A stretch of 11,345 nt of DNA. Origin: Clostridia bacterium (GTDB lineage: Bacteria > Bacillota > Clostridia > Oscillospirales > Acutalibacteraceae). Positions 1 to 6,976 of this stretch are shown in pieces. The stretch lies in the NCBI GenBank assembly GCA_900764115.1, contig CAAFMR010000420.1:1-11345 (forward strand). Reading direction: 5' to 3'. The notes below the pieces were generated by a model, which was given only the letters and a program-made list of their open reading frames with translations, was not told the origin of the DNA and searched no databases. The position numbers and the translations under genes were made by a program. The first letter of the stretch is position 1. Each line of letters opens with the position of its first letter.

Positions 1-866
1 CGGAAATCGTGATGATCGACATTAACAACGAGAAGGCGCTGGGTGAGGCGCTGGACATCCGGCAGGGAACGCCCTTCTGCGCCCCCTGCTCTATCTATGC
101 CGGCAGCTATCCGGATGCGGCGGATTCCAATATTGTGATCCTCACCTCCGGCGTCGCCCGTAAGCCCGGTCAGTCCCGGTTGGAGCTGGCGCAGATCAAT
201 GTGAATATCACGAAATCCATCATTCCGGAGATTACCCGCTATGCACCGGACGCCACCTACATTATTGTGTCCAACCCGGTGGATGTGCTGACCTATGCTT
301 TCCATAAGCTGTCGGGTCTGCCGGAAAATCGCATCATTGGCTCCGGCACCATCCTGGATACTGCCCGGCTGCGGGCGCGGCTGTCGGAATACTATGGCAT
401 CAGCCAGAGCAATGTCCACGCCTATGTGTTCGGCGAGCATGGCGATTCTTCCTTCATCCCCTGGTCGGTGGCGAACATCTCCAATGTGCCGATTAAGGAA
501 TGTCAGACGGTGTTCCACGGGGATAAGCTGGAGAACCCGGTGCTGGATCTCAAGGAGATCGAGGACTATGTGCGGAAATCCGGCGCCCGGGTGATTGCCC
601 GCAAGGGAGCCACCTTCTACGCCGTGTCCATGTCGGTGTGCCATATATGTAAGTGCATTCTCAATGGGATCAACACCACCATGACGGTGTCCACCATGAT
701 GCACGGGGAATACGGCATTGACGATGTGTGTCTCAGCACCCTCAACGTGGTAGGGCGGGACGGCGTGCGCAGCAAGGTGAATATTCCGCTGAACGACAAC
801 GAGGTACAGCTGCTCCGGCATAGCGCCGACACCCTCAAGGGCGTCATCGGCAGTCTGGAAATCTGA
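1..866 (+). CDS. LDH/MDH-family dehydrogenase, probable malate dehydrogenase (5' partial)
   Basis: NAD-dependent 2-hydroxyacid dehydrogenase, cut by the window edge; the reading frame is open from base 3. About 25-30 N-terminal residues with the Rossmann glycine motif are missing. Overall it looks like bacterial L-lactate dehydrogenase: NPVDVLTYA, GSGTILDTARLR (catalytic-partner Asp at 357-359, substrate-binding Arg at 366-368) and GEHGDS (catalytic His at 438-440). However, the specificity loop reads GVARKPGQSR, so LDH position 102, Gln in lactate dehydrogenases, is Arg (codon 159-161). In this superfamily Arg at that site selects oxaloacetate/malate. Fumarase follows 18 bases downstream, which supports malate dehydrogenase interconverting oxaloacetate and malate with NADH in the cytoplasm. 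Homology-based pipelines would probably label it L-lactate dehydrogenase. The family is certain; substrate preference is inferred. Confidence 0.85.
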   Translation, partial: EIVMIDINNEKALGEALDIRQGTPFCAPCSIYAGSYPDAADSNIVILTSGVARKPGQSRLELAQINVNITKSIIPEITRYAPDATYIIVSNPVDVLTYAFHKLSGLPENRIIGSGTILDTARLRARLSEYYGISQSNVHAYVFGEHGDSSFIPWSVANISNVPIKECQTVFHGDKLENPVLDLKEIEDYVRKSGARVIARKGATFYAVSMSVCHICKCILNGINTTMTVSTMMHGEYGIDDVCLSTLNVVGRDGVRSKVNIPLNDNEVQLLRHSADTLKGVIGSLEI

Positions 867-874
867 GAAAGGGG
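867..874 (+). promoter_or_regulatory. Ribosome binding site setting the fumarase start
   Basis: GAAAGGGG lies immediately after the dehydrogenase stop, 10 bases before the ATG at 885. An in-frame TTG at 876 is only one base from this site, so ATG 885 is chosen as the start. The same GAAAGGGG form precedes hdrA (3561-3568) and the FlxB-like gene (6953-6960). Confidence 0.75.
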
Positions 875-884
875 ATTGAACAGG

Positions 885-2261
885 ATGGAATATCGGATCG
901 AACACGATTCTATGGGAGAAATGCAGGTGCCTGCCGACCGTCTCTGGGCGGCGCAGACCCAGCGCAGCCATGAGAATTTTAAAATCGGGGTGGACATTGA
1001 AACGATGCCCCGGGAGATCACCCACGCATTCGGTATCCTCAAGAAAGCGGCGGCGCTGGCGAACGCCCAGCTCAAGCCCGAAAAAATGACGGCGGAAAAG
1101 GTGACGGCGATTGCCGCCGCCTGTGATGAGGTCATTTCCGGGGCGCTGAACAGCCATTTCCCGCTGGTGGTATGGCAGACCGGCTCCGGCACCCAATCGA
1201 ATATGAATGCCAACGAGGTTATTGCGAACCGTGCCAATCAGATTGCCGGCAAAAAGTTGTGCCACCCCAACGACGACATCAATATGAGCCAATCCTCCAA
1301 CGATACATTCCCCACCGCCATGCACATTGCGGCGGTGCTGGCGATTGAGGATAAGCTGCTGCCCGCTGTGGAAGAGCTGGTGGCGACCTTTAAGCGGCTG
1401 GAGGCGGAGAACGAGGGCATCGTCAAGTCCGGGCGCACCCATCTGCAGGATGCGACCCCCATCAAATTCAGCCAGGAGATCTCCGGCTGGCGCTCCAGCC
1501 TGGAGCGGGATGCCGCGCTGCTGCGTCTGGCGGTGAAGCCGCTGTATGAGCTGGCGCTGGGCGGCACCGCCGTGGGCACCGGGCTGAATGCCCCTGTCGG
1601 ATTTGCGGAGCTGGTGGCTGCCAAAACAGCGGAGCTGACCGGCAAGCCCTTTGTCACGGCACCCAACAAATTCCATGCCCTCACCTCCAAGGATGAGCTG
1701 GTGTTCGCCCACGGAGCGATCAAAGCCACTGCCTGCGATATGATGAAAATTGCCAACGATGTGCGCTGGCTTGCCAGCGGTCCCCGGGACGGGCTGGGGG
1801 AGATCCACATTCCCGAAAACGAGCCCGGCTCCTCCATTATGCCCGGTAAGGTGAACCCCACCCAGTGCGAGGCGGTCACCATGGTGGCGGTGCAGGTCAT
1901 CGGCAACGATGTGGCGGTGGGGATGGCGGCATCTCAGGGCAATTTTGAGCTGAATGTGTTTATGCCGGTCACCATCTATAATTTCCTGCAGTCTGCCCGG
2001 CTGCTGGCGGAGGCGATCGTGTCCTTTAATGACAACTGTGCCGTGGGCATCACCGCCAACCGGGAGAAGATGAACCACAATCTGCATAATTCCCTCATGC
2101 TGGTGACGGCGCTCAATCCCTACATCGGCTATGAGAACGCCGCCAAGACGGCGAAAAAAGCCTTTAAGGACAATATCTCCCTGAAGGAGGCCTGCGTGGA
2201 GCTGGGCTTCCTGACGGCGGAGCGGTTCGATGAGGTGTTCCATCCGGAACAGATGGTCTGA
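885..2261 (+). CDS. fumC: Class II fumarate hydratase (fumarase C)
   Basis: Iron-independent fumarase of the aspartase/fumarase superfamily, interconverting malate and fumarate in the cytoplasm. The 458 residues match the usual FumC length. Visible motifs are TGSGTQSNMN (about 99-108), SSNDTFPTA (138-146), GRTHLQDATP with the active-site His186, and the superfamily signature GSSIMPGKVNP (315-325), which carries the catalytic loop serine. The N-terminus is complete, with the typical E-x-D-S-M-G-E opening. It sits between a probable malate dehydrogenase and the Hdr/Flx/fumarate-reductase genes, so it likely supplies fumarate from malate for reduction to succinate. Aspartase is the main alternative. 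The neighbours and overall sequence favour fumarase. Confidence 0.93.
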   Translation: MEYRIEHDSMGEMQVPADRLWAAQTQRSHENFKIGVDIETMPREITHAFGILKKAAALANAQLKPEKMTAEKVTAIAAACDEVISGALNSHFPLVVWQTGSGTQSNMNANEVIANRANQIAGKKLCHPNDDINMSQSSNDTFPTAMHIAAVLAIEDKLLPAVEELVATFKRLEAENEGIVKSGRTHLQDATPIKFSQEISGWRSSLERDAALLRLAVKPLYELALGGTAVGTGLNAPVGFAELVAAKTAELTGKPFVTAPNKFHALTSKDELVFAHGAIKATACDMMKIANDVRWLASGPRDGLGEIHIPENEPGSSIMPGKVNPTQCEAVTMVAVQVIGNDVAVGMAASQGNFELNVFMPVTIYNFLQSARLLAEAIVSFNDNCAVGITANREKMNHNLHNSLMLVTALNPYIGYENAAKTAKKAFKDNISLKEACVELGFLTAERFDEVFHPEQMV

Positions 2262-2278
2262 CAGGGAGGTTTTTCCGT

Positions 2279-3085
2279 ATGAAAGTCAGTTATTTTCCCG
2301 GCTGCACCCTGCGCACCAAGGCGAAGGAGCTGGATGCCTATGCCCGGGAATGTGGGGCGCTGCTGGGGGTCGAGCTGTGCGAAATTCCCGATTGGCAGTG
2401 CTGCGGCGGGGTGTTTTCCTCTGCCAAAGATGAGATTGCCTCCAAGCTGCCCTCGGTGCGGGCGCTGGTGGCGGCGCGGGAGGCGCAGCAGCCGTTGGTG
2501 ACGGTGTGCGCCGCCTGTCACAACGTCATCAAGCAGACCAACTATGCCATGCAGACCGACGAAACCTTTGCCGCTCGGGTGAACGCCTATATGGCGCAGG
2601 ATACGAACCCCGCCGCCCCCTATCACGGGGAGACGGCGGTGTACCACTATCTGGAGCTGCTGCGGGATACCGTGGGCTTCGATAAGGTGCGGGCGGCGGT
2701 GAAGCACCCCCTCACCGGACAGAAGATCGCCGCCTATTACGGCTGCCTGCTGCTGCGCCCCGGCAAGGTGATGGTGTTTGACGACCCGGAGAATCCCCGG
2801 ATTCTGGAGGAATTCATCCGGGCGCTGGGGGCGGAGCCGGTGCTGTATGCCCAGCGCAACGAGTGCTGCGGCGGGTATACCGTGCTGGAAAACCCGGCGG
2901 GCGCTCAAAAGCGCTCCCGGGCGGTGAGCGAGGATGCGGCGGCGCACGGCGCTCAGCGGATCGTTACCGCCTGCCCTCTGTGCCGGTATAATCTGGAGAA
3001 GAACGGCAGCCCCCTGCCGGTGGTGTATTTCACCGAGCTGCTGGCGGAGGCGCTGGGGGTAAAGGCGCCGGCGGCAGACGAATAA
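2279..3085 (+). CDS. hdrB: HdrB-like heterodisulfide reductase subunit B (two CCG domains)
   Basis: Resembles HdrB, the subunit that holds two non-cubane [4Fe-4S] clusters and delivers electrons to a disulfide or another high-potential acceptor. Two complete cysteine-rich CCG domains are visible: C9, C41-C42, C77 and C80, then C156, C196-C197, C232 and C235. The second begins in YYGCLLLRP, typical of HdrB. The length (268 residues) is somewhat short of methanogen HdrB but lacks nothing obvious. The ATG has GGGAGG 9 bases upstream. It starts 17 bases after fumC. In methanogens this subunit reduces CoM-S-S-CoB, which a clostridial host would not make, so the physiological acceptor here is unknown. 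A link to the downstream fumarate-reductase-like pair is inferred from context. Confidence 0.9.
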   Translation: MKVSYFPGCTLRTKAKELDAYARECGALLGVELCEIPDWQCCGGVFSSAKDEIASKLPSVRALVAAREAQQPLVTVCAACHNVIKQTNYAMQTDETFAARVNAYMAQDTNPAAPYHGETAVYHYLELLRDTVGFDKVRAAVKHPLTGQKIAAYYGCLLLRPGKVMVFDDPENPRILEEFIRALGAEPVLYAQRNECCGGYTVLENPAGAQKRSRAVSEDAAAHGAQRIVTACPLCRYNLEKNGSPLPVVYFTELLAEALGVKAPAADE

Positions 3086-3167
3086 GGTGCGTATGACCGG
3101 CGTTTTGCGGCTTTGGCTGTTTGCGTGAGAGCCGCCTGGATTCCGCAAGAAAGGAAGGATCCTGAAG
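3086..3167 (+). other. Longest intergenic gap, with two competing inverted repeats
   Basis: These 82 bases between hdrB and hdrC are the largest gap in the run. GCGGCT (3107-3112) can pair with AGCCGC (3130-3135), and overlapping TTGCGG (3105-3110) can pair instead with CCGCAA (3143-3148). The stems are only 6 base pairs with long loops and no T-tract follows, so a terminator is unlikely. It could be a weak RNA processing or translation-control structure, or chance. AAGGAAGG at 3151-3158 is the ribosome binding site for hdrC. Confidence 0.3.
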
Positions 3168-3560
3168 ATGGACACGAAGAATGAACGGCTGCGGGAGCAG
3201 GTGCTGCGCATGAGCGGCGTCAACCCCCGCAAATGTATGCGCTGCGGGAAATGCTCCGGCACCTGCCCCTCCTATGACGAGATGGAGTATCATCCCCACC
3301 AGTTTGTTTCCGTGGTGGAGAACGGCGATCTGGAGACGCTGATGCAGTCGCCCTCCGTCTATAAGTGCTTGTCCTGTTTCGCCTGCGTGGATCGCTGTCC
3401 CCGGGGCGTGGAGCCGGCAAAGCTCATTGAGGCGGTGCGGCTGGCGGTCATCCGACAGAAGGATGGCAACCATATGACCGCCGACGATATTCCGGCGCTG
3501 GTGGACGAGGCGCTGCCCCAGCAGGCGGTTATGAGCGCGCTGCGGAAATATTCCAAGTAA
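3168..3560 (+). CDS. hdrC: HdrC-like heterodisulfide reductase subunit C (dicluster ferredoxin)
   Basis: Small electron-transfer subunit that wires HdrA to HdrB. The 130 residues hold two CxxCxxCxxxCP motifs, at C23/C26/C29/C33 and C67/C70/C73/C77, predicted to bind two [4Fe-4S] clusters. The second is followed by the RGVEPAKLIEAVR segment typical of HdrC. The start has AAGGAAGG 9 bases upstream. hdrA follows 16 bases after the stop, so the two are almost certainly co-transcribed. There are no membrane segments, so it is HdrC of the soluble HdrABC type rather than part of a membrane-bound HdrDE enzyme. Some bacterial annotations call this a 4Fe-4S dicluster protein; the HdrB and HdrA neighbours settle the assignment. 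Confidence 0.9.
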   Translation: MDTKNERLREQVLRMSGVNPRKCMRCGKCSGTCPSYDEMEYHPHQFVSVVENGDLETLMQSPSVYKCLSCFACVDRCPRGVEPAKLIEAVRLAVIRQKDGNHMTADDIPALVDEALPQQAVMSALRKYSK

Positions 3561-3576
3561 GAAAGGGGATACCGCC

Positions 3577-5571
3577 ATGCAAAGAATTGGCGTGTTTGTG
3601 TGCCATTGCGGCACCAATATTGCCGGCACGGTGGACGTCAAGGCTGTAGCCGAGGCGCTCAGCCATGAGCCGGGTGTGGTGATCGCCACCGATTATCCGT
3701 ATATGTGTTCCCAGGCAGGACAGGAGATGATTCGGGAGGCGATCGCCGCCCATCATCTGACCGGGATCGTGGTCTGCTCCTGCTCCCCCCGGATGCACGA
3801 GGCGACCTTCCGCAAGACGGCGGCTGCCGCCGGCATCAACTCCTATATGGTGGAGATCGCCAACATCCGGGAGCAGTGCTCCTGGGTGCATAAGGATATG
3901 CCCACCGGCACCGAAAAAGCCATCATCCTCGCCAAGGCGGCGGTGGCAAAGGTGCACCTCAATGCTCCGCTGACCCCCGGCGAAAGCCCGGTCACCAAGC
4001 GGGCGCTGGTCATCGGCGGCGGTATCGCCGGCATCCAGACGGCGCTGGATATTGCCGACGCCGGGTTCCCGGTGGATATCGTGGAGACGAAGCCCACCAT
4101 CGGCGGCAAGATGGCGCAGCTGGATAAAACCTTCCCCACCCTGGACTGTGCCGCCTGCATCCTGACCCCGAAGATGGTGGATGTGGCGCAGAATGAGAAA
4201 ATTCGGATTTTCTCCTATTCCGAGGTGACCGCCGTCAAGGGCTTTGTGGGCAATTTTGATGTTACCATCAAGCGCAAGGCGCGGTATGTCAAAGAGGCCG
4301 TCTGCACCGGCTGCGGTGCCTGCACCGAAAAGTGCCCCATGAAGAAGGTGCCCAACGAGTTCAATCTGGGTATGGATAACCGCCATGCCATCTATATCCC
4401 CTTTGCCCAGGCGGTGCCGAAGGTGGCGACCATCGACCCCAACTACTGTCTGATGCTGAAAAACGGCAAATGCGGTGTCTGCTCCAAGGTGTGTACCGTG
4501 GGCGCCATCGACTATCAGGCGAAGGACGAGTATGTGGAGGAGCAGTACGGCGCTATTGTGGCGGCGACGGGCTTTAACCCCATCTCCATGGAAAAATTCG
4601 ACGAGTTTGCCTATTCCCAGTCCAAGGATGTCATCACCTCTCTGGAGCTGGAGCGGCTGATGAACGCTGCCGGACCTACCGGCGGCACCCTGCTGCGTCC
4701 CTCCGATGGGGAGCATCCCCACACCATCGTGTTTGTGCAGTGTGTAGGCTCCCGGTGCGCTGCCTGTGCGGATAAAGGCAAGGAATATTGCTCTAAGATC
4801 TGCTGTATGTACACCGCCAAGCATGCCATGCTCATCCGGGATAAATACCCGGATACCGAGGTGTATGTGTTCTATATTGACGTGCGTACCCCCGGCAAGA
4901 ATTTTGACGAGTTCTACCGCCGGGCGGTGGAGGAGTACGGCGTCCACTATATTAAAGGTATGGTGGGTAAGGTGACCCCCGAGGGGGGCAAGCTCCATGT
5001 GCAGGCATCCGACCTGCTGGATAACCGGCAGCGGCACATCGACGCCGATCTGGTGGTGCTGGCGGCGGCGATCGAGCCGGATAAATCCGCCCGTCCGCTG
5101 GCGACCATGCTGACCGCCAGCATGGACACCAACGATTTCTTCACCGAGGCGCACCCCAAGCTGCGCCCGGTGGAAAGCCCCACCGCCGGCGTGTTCCTGT
5201 CCGGCACCTGCCAGGGTCCCAAGGATATTCCGGAGACGGTCTCCCAGGCGGGCGCGGCAGCGGCAAAGGTGATCGGGCTGCTGGCGAAGGATAAGCTGAT
5301 GGGCAATCCCTGCGTGGCACATTCCGACGAGATGATGTGCAACGGCTGCTCCACCTGCGAGCGGGTCTGCCCCTACGGTGCCATCACCTATGTGGACAAG
5401 GAGTTCCGAATGCCCGACCGCACCACGAAGGTGCGTCGGGTGGCATCGGTCAATGAGGCGGTCTGCCAGGGCTGCGGCGCCTGCACGGTGGCGTGTATGT
5501 CCGGGGCGATGGATCTGCGGGGCTTCACCAACAGACAAATTATGGCGGAGGTGGATGCGATATGCCGATGA
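3577..5571 (+). CDS. hdrA: HdrA-like flavoprotein, candidate electron-bifurcating subunit
   Basis: Full-length HdrA (664 residues, like the methanogen protein), the FAD subunit that in HdrABC complexes splits electron pairs between ferredoxin and HdrB. In order: an N-terminal HdrA domain with FVCHCG (C9, C11), YMCSQAGQE (C44) and CSCSPRMHE (C67, C69); a dinucleotide fold with GGGIAGIQTA (147-156); GGKMAQLDKTFPTLDCAAC (176-194), well conserved in HdrA; an inserted ferredoxin domain (C243/246/249/253, with C291, C299/302/306); a Cys-rich stretch around 389-410; and a C-terminal two-cluster ferredoxin domain (C588/591/594/598 and C630/633/636/640). GAAAGGGG lies 8 bases before the ATG. The 3' end overlaps the next gene. 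Bifurcation is known for the methanogen enzyme and inferred here. Confurcation, the reverse direction, is equally possible from sequence. Confidence 0.93.
   Translation: MQRIGVFVCHCGTNIAGTVDVKAVAEALSHEPGVVIATDYPYMCSQAGQEMIREAIAAHHLTGIVVCSCSPRMHEATFRKTAAAAGINSYMVEIANIREQCSWVHKDMPTGTEKAIILAKAAVAKVHLNAPLTPGESPVTKRALVIGGGIAGIQTALDIADAGFPVDIVETKPTIGGKMAQLDKTFPTLDCAACILTPKMVDVAQNEKIRIFSYSEVTAVKGFVGNFDVTIKRKARYVKEAVCTGCGACTEKCPMKKVPNEFNLGMDNRHAIYIPFAQAVPKVATIDPNYCLMLKNGKCGVCSKVCTVGAIDYQAKDEYVEEQYGAIVAATGFNPISMEKFDEFAYSQSKDVITSLELERLMNAAGPTGGTLLRPSDGEHPHTIVFVQCVGSRCAACADKGKEYCSKICCMYTAKHAMLIRDKYPDTEVYVFYIDVRTPGKNFDEFYRRAVEEYGVHYIKGMVGKVTPEGGKLHVQASDLLDNRQRHIDADLVVLAAAIEPDKSARPLATMLTASMDTNDFFTEAHPKLRPVESPTAGVFLSGTCQGPKDIPETVSQAGAAAAKVIGLLAKDKLMGNPCVAHSDEMMCNGCSTCERVCPYGAITYVDKEFRMPDRTTKVRRVASVNEAVCQGCGACTVACMSGAMDLRGFTNRQIMAEVDAICR
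5547..5552 (+). promoter_or_regulatory. Ribosome binding site inside hdrA for the MvhD/FlxD-like gene
   Basis: GGAGGT within the last codons of hdrA lies 9 bases before the ATG at 5562 and 15 before a second in-frame ATG at 5568 (which forms ATGA with the hdrA stop). Spacing favours 5562. Either choice gives translation coupled to hdrA. Confidence 0.6.
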
Positions 5572-5996
5572 ACGAATATCAGCCGAAGATCGTGGCATTC
5601 TGCTGCAACTGGTGCTCCTATGCGGGCGCCGACCTGGCGGGCAACAACCGGCTGGCGTACCCCGCCGATGTGAAGATCATCCGGGTACCCTGCTCCTGCC
5701 GGGTGAACCCTATGTTCATTCTGCGGGCGTTCCAGCGGGGGGCGGACGGGGTCATCCTGTGCGGCTGTCACCCCGGCGACTGCCATTATACCTCCGGTAA
5801 TTACTATGCCCGCCGCCGGATGGCGCTGCTGTTCTCCATGCTGGATTATCTGGGCATTGAGCGGGAGCGCACCCGGGTGGAATGGGTCAGCGCCGCTGAG
5901 GGCGCCAAGTTTGCGGCGACGATGAACGATTTTGTGTCCACGGTGGCGGCGTTGGGCGAAAATAAGCGATTGGAGGATTGGCGATGCAAACGATAA
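5562..5996 (+). CDS. flxD: MvhD/FlxD-like [2Fe-2S] electron-transfer protein
   Basis: Small iron-sulfur protein of the MvhD family, which in methanogens passes electrons from hydrogenase to HdrA and in Flx-Hdr complexes from the NADH module to HdrA. The 144 residues match the family length. Conserved cysteine blocks are FCCNWCSYAGAD (C14, C15, C18), PCSCRVNP (C44, C46) and CGCHPGDCHY (C67, C69, C74), the known [2Fe-2S] region. No hydrogenase large or small subunit is nearby; the neighbours downstream are Flx-type genes, so FlxD is the better name. It overlaps hdrA by 10 bases and the next gene by 13. The alternative start at 5568 would drop two residues only. Confidence 0.92.
   Translation: MPMNEYQPKIVAFCCNWCSYAGADLAGNNRLAYPADVKIIRVPCSCRVNPMFILRAFQRGADGVILCGCHPGDCHYTSGNYYARRRMALLFSMLDYLGIERERTRVEWVSAAEGAKFAATMNDFVSTVAALGENKRLEDWRCKR
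5972..5976 (+). promoter_or_regulatory. Ribosome binding site setting the FlxC-like start
   Basis: GGAGG lies 7 bases before the ATG at 5984, inside the end of the flxD-like gene. An in-frame TTG at 5978 would have only one base of spacing, so ATG 5984 is preferred. Confidence 0.7.
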
Positions 5997-6976
5997 CCCG
6001 TGAGGATCTCATTGCCCGGGCGGCGGCGCTGCTGGCAGACGGCACGGTGGATCGGGTGCTGGGCTGGCAAGCCGGCGCGTTCGGCTATGACGTGACCCCG
6101 GCGCTGTTCCGCACCCCGGAGGCGCTGGAGCAGTCCTTTGTCTGGAACAGCTTTTGCGGCGCTAATTTTTCCAAGTATCTCATTAAAGAGACCGGCAAAA
6201 GCGACGGCAAGGTGCTGGTGTTTCTCAAGCCATGCGATACCTATAGCTTCAATCAGCTGCTGACCGAGCATCGGTTTGACCGGCAAAAGGTATATGTCGT
6301 GGGCGTCCCCTGCGACGGGATGCTGGATGCCGGACGGCTGCAGCAGGCGGCGGGAGAGATCCGCTCTGTCCGGGAGGACGGGGAGACGGTGCTGGTGGAG
6401 ACTCTGTATGACGGCGAAAAGACGCTGGAGCGGGCGGAGCTGCTGCCCGACCGCTGCGTGCATTGCAAATCCAAGCAGCATGTCGCCTATGACGAGCTGC
6501 TGGGCGAGGACGGCACGGTGCTGGACAGCCACCGGTTTGACGAGGTGGAGCGGCTGGAGCAGCTGACCCCGGACGAGCGGTATGCTTTCTGGCAGAATGA
6601 GCTGTCCCGGTGCATTCGCTGCAATGCCTGCCGGGATGTGTGCCCCGCCTGCACCTGCGAGCGGTGCGTGTTCGACAATCCCAATTCCGGGGTGGAAAAC
6701 AAGGCGGCAGCCACCTCCTTTGAGGAGCAGATGTTCCATATCATCCGGGCATTCCATGTGGCGGGGCGCTGCACCGATTGCGGCGAATGCTCCCGGGTCT
6801 GCCCGCAGCATATTCCGCTGCACCTGCTCAACCGGAAATTCATTAAGGACATCGACAATCTCTACGGCGAGTATCAGGCGGGCGCCGAGGTAGGCAGCCG
6901 CGCGCCCATCGTCAACTATACCGTCGAGGATCCGGAGCCCCGTGAGGCTGTGGAAAGGGGGAGCCGCCATGCGTAA
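5984..6976 (+). CDS. flxC: FlxC-like 4Fe-4S dicluster protein, F420-hydrogenase beta-like
   Basis: Iron-sulfur subunit of the Flx NADH module. The N-terminal half (1-200) has motifs of the coenzyme F420 hydrogenase/dehydrogenase beta type, such as GWQAGAFGYD and FLKPCDT. The C-terminal half carries two ferredoxin motifs, C210/213/216/220 and C263/266/269/273, predicted to bind two [4Fe-4S] clusters. Extra cysteines occur at C158xxC161 and in CPACTCERC (220-228), so a further metal site is possible. The 330-residue protein has no signal or membrane segment. It overlaps the upstream gene by 13 bases and the downstream gene by 8. It likely relays electrons between FlxA/FlxB and FlxD-HdrA. The FlxB and FlxC labels could be swapped relative to published Desulfovibrio naming. 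Confidence 0.75.
   Translation: MQTITREDLIARAAALLADGTVDRVLGWQAGAFGYDVTPALFRTPEALEQSFVWNSFCGANFSKYLIKETGKSDGKVLVFLKPCDTYSFNQLLTEHRFDRQKVYVVGVPCDGMLDAGRLQQAAGEIRSVREDGETVLVETLYDGEKTLERAELLPDRCVHCKSKQHVAYDELLGEDGTVLDSHRFDEVERLEQLTPDERYAFWQNELSRCIRCNACRDVCPACTCERCVFDNPNSGVENKAAATSFEEQMFHIIRAFHVAGRCTDCGECSRVCPQHIPLHLLNRKFIKDIDNLYGEYQAGAEVGSRAPIVNYTVEDPEPREAVERGSRHA

Noticed and set aside
3107..3135. Inverted repeat as an intrinsic terminator between hdrB and hdrC
   Set aside because: The stem is only 6 base pairs with a 17-base loop and no T-tract follows; hdrC and hdrB are expected to be expressed together.
5493..5561. Upstream extension of the FlxD-like gene to an earlier start at 5493
   Set aside because: The extra 23 residues lie inside the second C-terminal ferredoxin motif region of hdrA and do not resemble the MvhD family; ATG 5562 has a properly spaced ribosome binding site.
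3529..5598. A 689-codon open frame on the minus strand opposite hdrA
   Set aside because: It is a mirror of hdrA codon bias; the composition is rich in His, Gly and Arg with no motif, and the + strand frame is full-length HdrA.
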